The notes under the pieces were generated by a model. The model saw only the letters and a list, made by a program, of their open reading frames with translations. It was not told the DNA's origin and searched no databases. Position numbers and translations under genes: made by a program. Source: Ditylenchus dipsaci (lineage: Eukaryota; Nematoda; Chromadorea; Rhabditida; Anguinidae). From it: 64,000 bases of DNA. The stretch covers positions 1 through 64,000 of the forward strand of contig SADC01000969.1 of the NCBI GenBank assembly GCA_004194705.1, read 5' to 3'. Shown here piece by piece: positions 58,066 to 64,000 of the stretch (position 1 is the first letter of the stretch; every line of letters starts with the position of its first letter).

Positions 58066-58590
58066 ACTCTTTTTTCTGACTCAAATCCACGCCTTTTTTG
58101 AATTTTTGGTTGTTGATGGTTAGGTACGACGATTTGCATGATTAGTTGGACTAATTTCCGTTGTTTCTCTTTTTATTTGGCCTGTTTTCTTGTCTTCAGT
58201 CAATATTCACTGGCAAGGATTCGAGTTTCAATCGTCTGTCTTCGCAAAAAATCCCTCGAGTCCGGAAATCCCTCGAGACCTGTTCGACCCGAAAGCAATT
58301 AAAAAATGGACACAACAAGGAGGGTTACATTTCCTATTTTGACTTCAAAACCAGTCTAACCGGTTCTGTTAAACACAGACACAGTGAAGAGGTGGACTTA
58401 ACAAACAGGATCGCCATGTAGAGAGTCGACTGTGTGCTAATCACTTTTAATACGTACCAAGACTCTCGTAAGTGCAGATTTTCGTCGGCTGAAACAACCC
58501 AACACTAATTTTTCCGATTACCAAAAATAACCACATGACACGAGAAGTTTATTTGTAACAACATTTCAACAAAAACAGGATAGACGATTA

Positions 58591-58864
58591 CTAAATTGTA
58601 GTGAGCAATGTGACATTGTCGCCTTGAGAAGGATTAGCCCAGCTTCTTTCAGTTGAGAGTCTTCATGTGCAGCTCTTCGGCTTCATTCACCACAATGCTC
58701 ATGTACTCATCGAATGCTAAATGGACTGAATGTATCAGAGAAGTAAGTCAAAATAAATTTCACTGACCGATGATGTATCCCTCCAGGCGGTAGATGACGT
58801 CTTCGTACAGCCGGATTTGGACCCTAGATCAACTTTGCAAGCAGTGGAAAATGAGATTGCTAGG
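58591..58864 (-). pseudogene. SNRPE: SNRPE (Sm protein E) pseudogene, intron retained
   Basis: Exon 1, 58864-58768, reads NLIFHCLQS-stop-SRVQIRLYED, VIYRLEGYIIG; a 51-bp GT-AG intron follows; exon 2, 58716-58591, reads FDEYMSIVVNEAEELHMKTL, N-stop-KKLG. It then needs one base restored at 58631-58640 and another at 58618-58625 to give LLKGDNVTLL and its stop. SmE is one of seven Sm-ring proteins in spliceosomal snRNPs. Both stops are TGA where the family has Arg, as expected from CGA to TGA transitions. The retained intron argues for an unprocessed duplicate rather than a retrocopy. The first coding exon (N-terminal residues) was not found. Confidence 0.85.
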
Positions 58865-58869
58865 CTATA

Positions 58870-59450
58870 ACAAGCAAAAAACATGACTACAGCAAAGCCA
58901 ATGAAATCACTAACCTACATCATCACTTTCCTCACTCTATCCGGCGCCATTTATAATACTTCAGAACTGAAAATTTATGGTAAAAACAAAGAAGGAAAAA
59001 AAGATGATGTAATAGAAATCAAGCACAATCATCAAAACAGATGCGTTATCCTTCTACCACCAGTTTTTTTGCTGAATTTAAGCATAAAGTGGCTCCATCT
59101 GTCCAGATAGAACAATCCGCACAGTTTTTATACAAGATATACATCCAAACCCTGACAAAAGGGTGGAGCATAAAAATATCAAAAAAACGATTTTGATTTT
59201 TTTTTATTTTTTTCAAAGCGGATATCCAAGACTCATTTTAGTTGATTTAATCCATTTTGATTAATTTCCTCAACATGAACTAATCATGCAAATCGCTGTT
59301 ACCTAGCCATTGACAACCAAGAATCTGAAACAAAAGCATGGATTTGGGCCAGAAAAATGTACTGCCCTTATAAAAAAGCAAAAAAAATGCATTTGAAAAT
59401 TAAATGTATTTCAAATTCGCGCCAAAAATAAAACCTACAGGCCTAATTTT
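58870..59450. other. Intergenic; nothing recognised
   Basis: AT-rich linker between the SmE pseudogene and the next foldback. No supported gene or paired repeat ends. Confidence 0.4.
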
Positions 59451-60690
59451 CGTACACACTCATTTGGGCGAAACTCATTTGGGCGCCCTCATTTGGGCGC
59501 CCTCATTTGGACGAAACTCATTTGGGCGCCCTCGTTTGGGCGCCCTCATTTGGGCGCCCTCATTTGGGCGCCCTCATTTGGGCGCCAATATTTTATATTG
59601 GTTTTTAAATGTCTCAGATAGTCTGAAAAGGATATGTTAACCCAGGGATAGTAGGGAAACCATCACGTACCCACATGTAAAGGGTATCCAGCAGCTGGAT
59701 TCCAGCTCCATAATCCTGAAATTTTACATTTAGTGAAAATCGATCAAAATCCATTTTATCCTATCCGAAATCAAGTGCTAAACATGTTTTGGTAGTTCCA
59801 TAACATTTTCATTTGGTGTTGCCACCTGAAAACCTGGGTACCACCACCATTTCTGCCCACTCTTTAAGCCCAACATTTTGTGTCCCCAAGTTAGTGAACT
59901 CGGACTAGCAAAACATTATAATTTTAAAATTTCTCCACAAGACAAAAATATCACTGTCCGGGTACTGCTACACTACCTGAGTTCCCCAACCTGAGTATGA
60001 CTATCTGGGCACAATAAAACCAAGTGGTTGTCCACCTGGATCGAAAAAATTTTTTCGTTTTTCATGTTCCGAATCTTGTTTTCTGGAGTGATTCGGGCAT
60101 GCTAAAGATGGTTTGATAGTGGTAAAAGGCCATTTTCTTGAATATTTTTTGAGTTTTGGAAAATAATTGATTTTACCGAAAACTCGATTTTATCAAAAAT
60201 CAATAAATTTTCGAGAAAATGGCATTTGACCACTATCAAATTGTCTTCAGCGTGCCCGAATTAGTCCAGGAAACAGGTTTTGGAAAGTGAAAAAAATAAA
60301 AAATAAAATTATTTTTTTTGTGATCCAAGTGGATCACCACTTGCTTTTGTCGGTACATGGGATATCCAGCAAAACTACTGTTGGTTCATAAGAACAATGT
60401 TTGAATTAACAAGTAAAATAGTGAAGACAAAAATATAAAAACATTGCGTTTCGTAAATTTATGTGGATCAATTCGCTCTGGATCAATTCGACGCCGCCCG
60501 GTGGATACCCTTCATGGGTGGGTACTTGGTGGTTTCCCTACCATCCCTGGGGTTAACATATCCTTTTCAGACTATCTGAGACATTTAAAAACCAATATAA
60601 AATATTGGCGCCCAAATGAGGGCGCCCAAACGAGGGCGCCCAAACGAGGGCGCCCAAATGAGTTTCGCCCAAATGAGTACGAACCCTAAT
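59440..60690. mobile_element. Foldback element with catttgggcgccct arms
   Basis: The left arm (59440-59700) has tandem 14-bp units (catttgggcgccct) and then ttggtttttaaatgtctcag and aaaggatatgttaaccc. The right arm (about 60505-60685) is the inverse. The core contains an independent inverted repeat at 60035-60345, related to 47680-48225 but without the MITE found there. Confidence 0.7.
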
Positions 60691-60699
60691 TTTAGGTCG

Positions 60700-61200
60700 G
60701 TTGATGTATTTGAAAATAGGGCTAGTTAGCATGCCCCTTTAAAATCTGCTATTTGTCCGTGAAAAAGCAGGAATTTTTGCACATCTCACAGCATTTTATA
60801 TCAGCTTGTTCCTGCTTTTTGTAGATTTTTTTGGTTTAAATTTCTGCTTTTTTGAAACAAATTCTGCTTTTGCGATTTTCGATCTGTGAACCCTGCCTCC
60901 AGTACCCTTAACCTTGGTCACCCAAGGCAAAAAGTCGATTTTTGGTGAATTTTTTTCTAAAAATGGTCGACCGGGCCCCCTTTTAACGTGTTTTATACAC
61001 GTTTCAGTAGCTAAAACGCGAAAAAGTGGCGAAAACCTCTTTTGGGCAGCCCCATCATAAGGCACTTTAGCCTTCCTTTGTAGCACTTTTTCGATTCCTG
61101 TCGTAAAATTTTGTTTTAGCAAAATGTCTAGCAACAGAAATTCTAACGGTGGTCAATTTCTTATGATTTCGATAATCCTGATCAAAAGAATCATGATCTA
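60700..61200. other. Linker before NRDE2; TTAA-MITE end fragment
   Basis: A gcatgcccctttaa terminus at about 60731-60742 matches the ends of 10632-10862, with no partner. This segment should contain the NRDE2 promoter. A minus open frame here (60796-61134) lies in low-complexity Lys-rich sequence and is not supported. Confidence 0.45.
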
Positions 61201-61207
61201 GCAGAGT

Positions 61208-64000
61208 ATGGAAGACGAAAGCGAAATCGATTTATCCGCATCATCCGAATCATCGACCAGCTTATGGTGCCAAAGTATGCAGCAGCCGCTACCAAATCAG
61301 CCGCCTCTCTTCTATGTTCCAATGATGCCAATGCAAGTGCCAGCGATGATGCCTGAGAGAATGATGCAGCCTTTCGTTAGAATGCAGCAGCAAAATTTCC
61401 AACCGACGCCTCCTTCTGATCAAGCTAGTACGCCTCGAAGAAGCGTGGCCGATTTTAACAGTTGTCTGATTGCAAGAAAGCAAGAAGAGAAAATCAGAAA
61501 ACTTGAACAGAAGTGTGCGGAAATGAAGCGTGAAAAAGAAGAGTCCTCCAAGTACAGGTATGTCACCAATGTTTTATGTCTTAATTATACCTCAAAAAAT
61601 TTAAGCATCAAAAAAGTTTCCATTGCAAGTGATTCTGAAGCTGATGAATGTCCTCCGTTGGTAACTGTATTTTCTACTACGTGTATGGTCGTGATTACTC
61701 TAGCCATTTTTTAGGCTTCTAGTCCGCATAAGCACAGGAAGAGAGGAAGAGTCATCGACATAACAGTCACAAAAAGCAAGAAGGGGCATAATAAGAGCAA
61801 GCGTCGTCGAAGATCCTGTTCCTCTAGCAGCTCAAGCAGCTCAAGTCGTTCTTCTTCAGTGGAAATCTTGGGGAGCAGACAGAACGGTCACAAAGATATA
61901 AAGGTTGAGAACGTAAGTGCAGCTAATGTTATGCTCTCCTGTTTGATGCCGTTCTGCTTTTTTAGATGTTCGACGTGAAAAGTAACCCTTGGAAGCTTCT
62001 CTCTTCGTCAGAATACGGGTACAAAACTACTCATTTGGTGGTGGAGACAGAAGGTGATCCCAAAAATCTCCTGTATGGTCGGTCTTACAAGTCGGAAATT
62101 GCAAGTCACAAATCTCTGAGCGGTGCTCTTTCAAATCTCTTTGGTGCCATTGGTTTCATTGAGGCTGTGGTCTCTGTCAGAGATCCTCGCTATTTCGATC
62201 TATTGAGCAAGGGAGAGAGGAAAATCAACAAGTGGAAGGGTCTTTTATCACCGAAAGCCACTAGGAACTGTCAATGTTGAGCCTATTCCAATATCACATG
62301 AAAAATATACGCCTAAAGAGGTATGTTTGTTGACGTTAGCTTCTTAAAAACAGACTTATTGCAATATTAGGAGATTGTCACTACCTGTGTTGCTAAAATG
62401 AACCCTGATGATTACGATGACTACGTAAAGAGTAAATTTTTGTCGTGGGAAGAAGCGGGATTAGAAGAGAAACGAATTCTGCTTGCTACTCGTATCAACA
62501 TTGAGCCGAACGATGTGGATGCTTGCATAAAGTTCGTTCGATTGCAGGTACCAAAATAATTACTCAGTGCCATCGACATGATTAACTTATTTGAATGTTT
62601 TAGGATCAACTGATGGCATTCAAAGAGTCGGGAATCGCTGCAGCAGAAGTTCGGAATAAGCGAGCGCTCTACCAAATCAAGCAATCCATTATTTCCAAAT
62701 CCTTGAGGTCCAACGTTCAAGTATCGCTCTTCGGCTAGAAATGCTTGATGTCGCCGAAGCCTGCTATGGGTTCAATTCGGATGAGTTTTCCGATATGGAA
62801 GGACGCGTAATATTTCTCTATTCACATGCTTACTCTTATGACCTTAACTTTTTCAGCTCATCAATGAGTTTCCAAACAATATCGTGATGTGGGAAGCACT
62901 GTTGCGAAAAAGGCAAAATAAGCTCGCAAATTTCGAAAGCACCGAAATGGTATAGAAGTCATCTTCATTTCTGTTTAGTGTCATTATGTTTTTAGCTAGG
63001 AATGATTGACAGATGCCTGAGCAATATGCTTCGTTATCGCGGAAATGGTTTAAACAGTGAAGCAGCGACTGATGACTTCCTCGTCTCCCTTGTTGTTTAT
63101 CGCTGCAAACTTCTGATAGAGTGTGGGTTCGCTGACCAAGCTGTAGCCTCTTTGCAAGCTTTGACGGAATTCCACTTCTTTCCGTTGATGGATCAGTCTC
63201 TAGTAGATGAAAAGTTTGTAGATAAATTCAAGAACTTCTGGACGCAGGGTATTCCACGAATCGGTAATTTGTTATTTTTTCGTCTTGAGTATTTAATACG
63301 AAGGATTTATAGGTGATGATGGTTCATTGGGTATGCTGTTTCGATTTCGTCGTCCGGACTGTATCCAAGACTGATTTGTTTTAGGATGGTCTAGGTCTAA
63401 ACTAATGCGTTAGCACCTTCTGAAGAATGCGCCGATTTGCAGAAAAGAATTGCTTAAGATCAGGAAAAAAGAAGAGTTGATTCTTGCAACTTGCAGTCAG
63501 AAAACGGGTGTGACGGCAGAAATTTGGAGGCAGCTCGAGACTTTCCGAATCAAGCTAGTTGGAGACCAGTCAGAAGTCCAGGCACACCGCACGAATTATA
63601 TGAGGTAGATCTGCTCAACCCGGATCATCTACAGATTTATTTATCTGTTTATTTTAGTTCGCATCTAGAAAAGTGTCTTTTGAAGAAGTTCGACCGCTGC
63701 TTTTCCCATTCTCTGATAAGAGTTGCGCTGAGTACCTTGTCTTCAAGATATTACAACTCTTTGGTGCTGTTATTCCCGGAATGGTAACTTGCTGCGACGT
63801 ATGCTGTCAGTTTGTGAACACTTAATTTCACAGAAGGACGATTCGCACGAGGGTATTTTGCGTCGACTCTCTTCTGATCTTTTCCCAAGTTGCTCGCTTC
63901 GCTATGAGAGCATGAGTGAATTTTTGGACAAATTTCTGCTTCTGTTGTCCAGTGCGGAAGAAGCGGATGTTGTGAGGATCTTGTCTGCTCGTGAACTGAC
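61208..64000 (+). CDS. NRDE2: NRDE2 homologue, runs off the window
   Basis: Exons: 61208-61557, 61606-61660, 61715-61912, 61966-62320, 62371-62547, 62604-62806, 62857-62949, 62996-63263, 63313-63330, 63385-63604, 63658-63783, 63834 onward. An N-terminal Met/Pro/Gln region and Arg/Ser-rich exon precede the NRDE2 domain: GDPKNLLYGRSYKSEI, MNPDDYDDYVKSKFLSWEE, FPNNIVMWEALLRKR, ECGFADQAVASLQALTEFHF, NFWTQGIPRI, NQASWRPVRS, RKVSFEEVRPLLFPFSDK. These follow human NRDE2 in order. NRDE2 acts in nuclear RNA surveillance and, in nematodes, nuclear RNAi. The reading frame needs one base fewer at 62238-62240, one more at 62701-62702, one more at 63526-63527, and has a TAG at 63411. So it is either decaying or carries assembly errors. 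The last exons are clean. Confidence 0.85.

Noticed and set aside
58190..58320. Coding-like plus frame reading HWQGFEFQSSVFAKNP and DLFDPKAIKKWTQQGG
   Set aside because: It looks protein-like after a tcttcag acceptor, but no homology, start or downstream exon could be found; left unannotated.
60796..61134. Lys-rich 112-codon minus frame
   Set aside because: Repeat-like composition and no splice support; it lies just upstream of NRDE2 on the other strand.
62242..62265. A 25-base intron in NRDE2 exon 4 (gtcttttatcaccgaaagccactag)
   Set aside because: It would fix the phase, but it is far below the other introns here (about 40 bp or more) and removes FYHRKPLG, which aligns with the RYFTKKSVG region of human NRDE2; an extra G in GGG is simpler.

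Overview
This is a window of animal nuclear DNA: AT-rich, gene-poor and packed with DNA transposons. The genes are metazoan: the dynein-2 intermediate chain WDR60/DYNC2I1, the ER membrane protein TMEM147, the RNA-surveillance protein NRDE2 and a broken SmE (SNRPE) gene. Introns are either very short (about 40-60 bp, GT...TTTNAG) or swollen by inserted inverted-repeat elements. The host looks like a small-genome invertebrate. The TA-flanked MITEs and the SmE wording are nematode-like, but I cannot place it further.

Layout. 0-8.3 kb is mobile DNA: a 3.66-kb hAT-type element carrying a two-exon MADF-domain gene, a hAT element nested in another hAT element beside it, a foldback element with tandem-repeat arms, and a dead hAT transposase. 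8.4-16.3 kb (minus strand) holds a secreted Pro/Tyr/Gln-rich gene followed by Cys-rich exons; they may be one gene interrupted by foldback DNA. 18-30.5 kb (minus) holds TMEM147 and then a complete 14-exon WDR60 whose large introns are made of MITEs. 33.7-35.5 kb (minus) is a small secreted protein with many basic cleavage-like sites. 38.3-40.8 kb (minus) is an intact nine-exon, 701-residue gene whose D, D, CxxC, HxxxxH and E residues have the spacing of RAG1/Transib transposases. 46.4 kb has a small unknown gene. 49.7-50.8 kb is a broken MULE transposase. 51.9-54.9 kb is a 72-bp satellite. 55-60.7 kb holds three foldback elements, one of which encloses a possible gene, and an SmE pseudogene. 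61.2-64 kb (plus) is NRDE2, running off the window.

How it fits together. No operon or pathway is visible. The main biology is transposon genealogy. Six elements have exact 8-bp target duplications with hAT-like ends, four have TTAA duplications with AGG ends, and many have TA duplications with CCGTATTTTC or CAGTCRAAC ends. Nesting order can be read directly, and an unoccupied relative of a double insertion site lies at the window start. Several genes carry single-base shifts in short homopolymers (secreted gene, NRDE2, SmE). These may be real decay or assembly error, and this uncertainty applies to every disrupted frame reported here.
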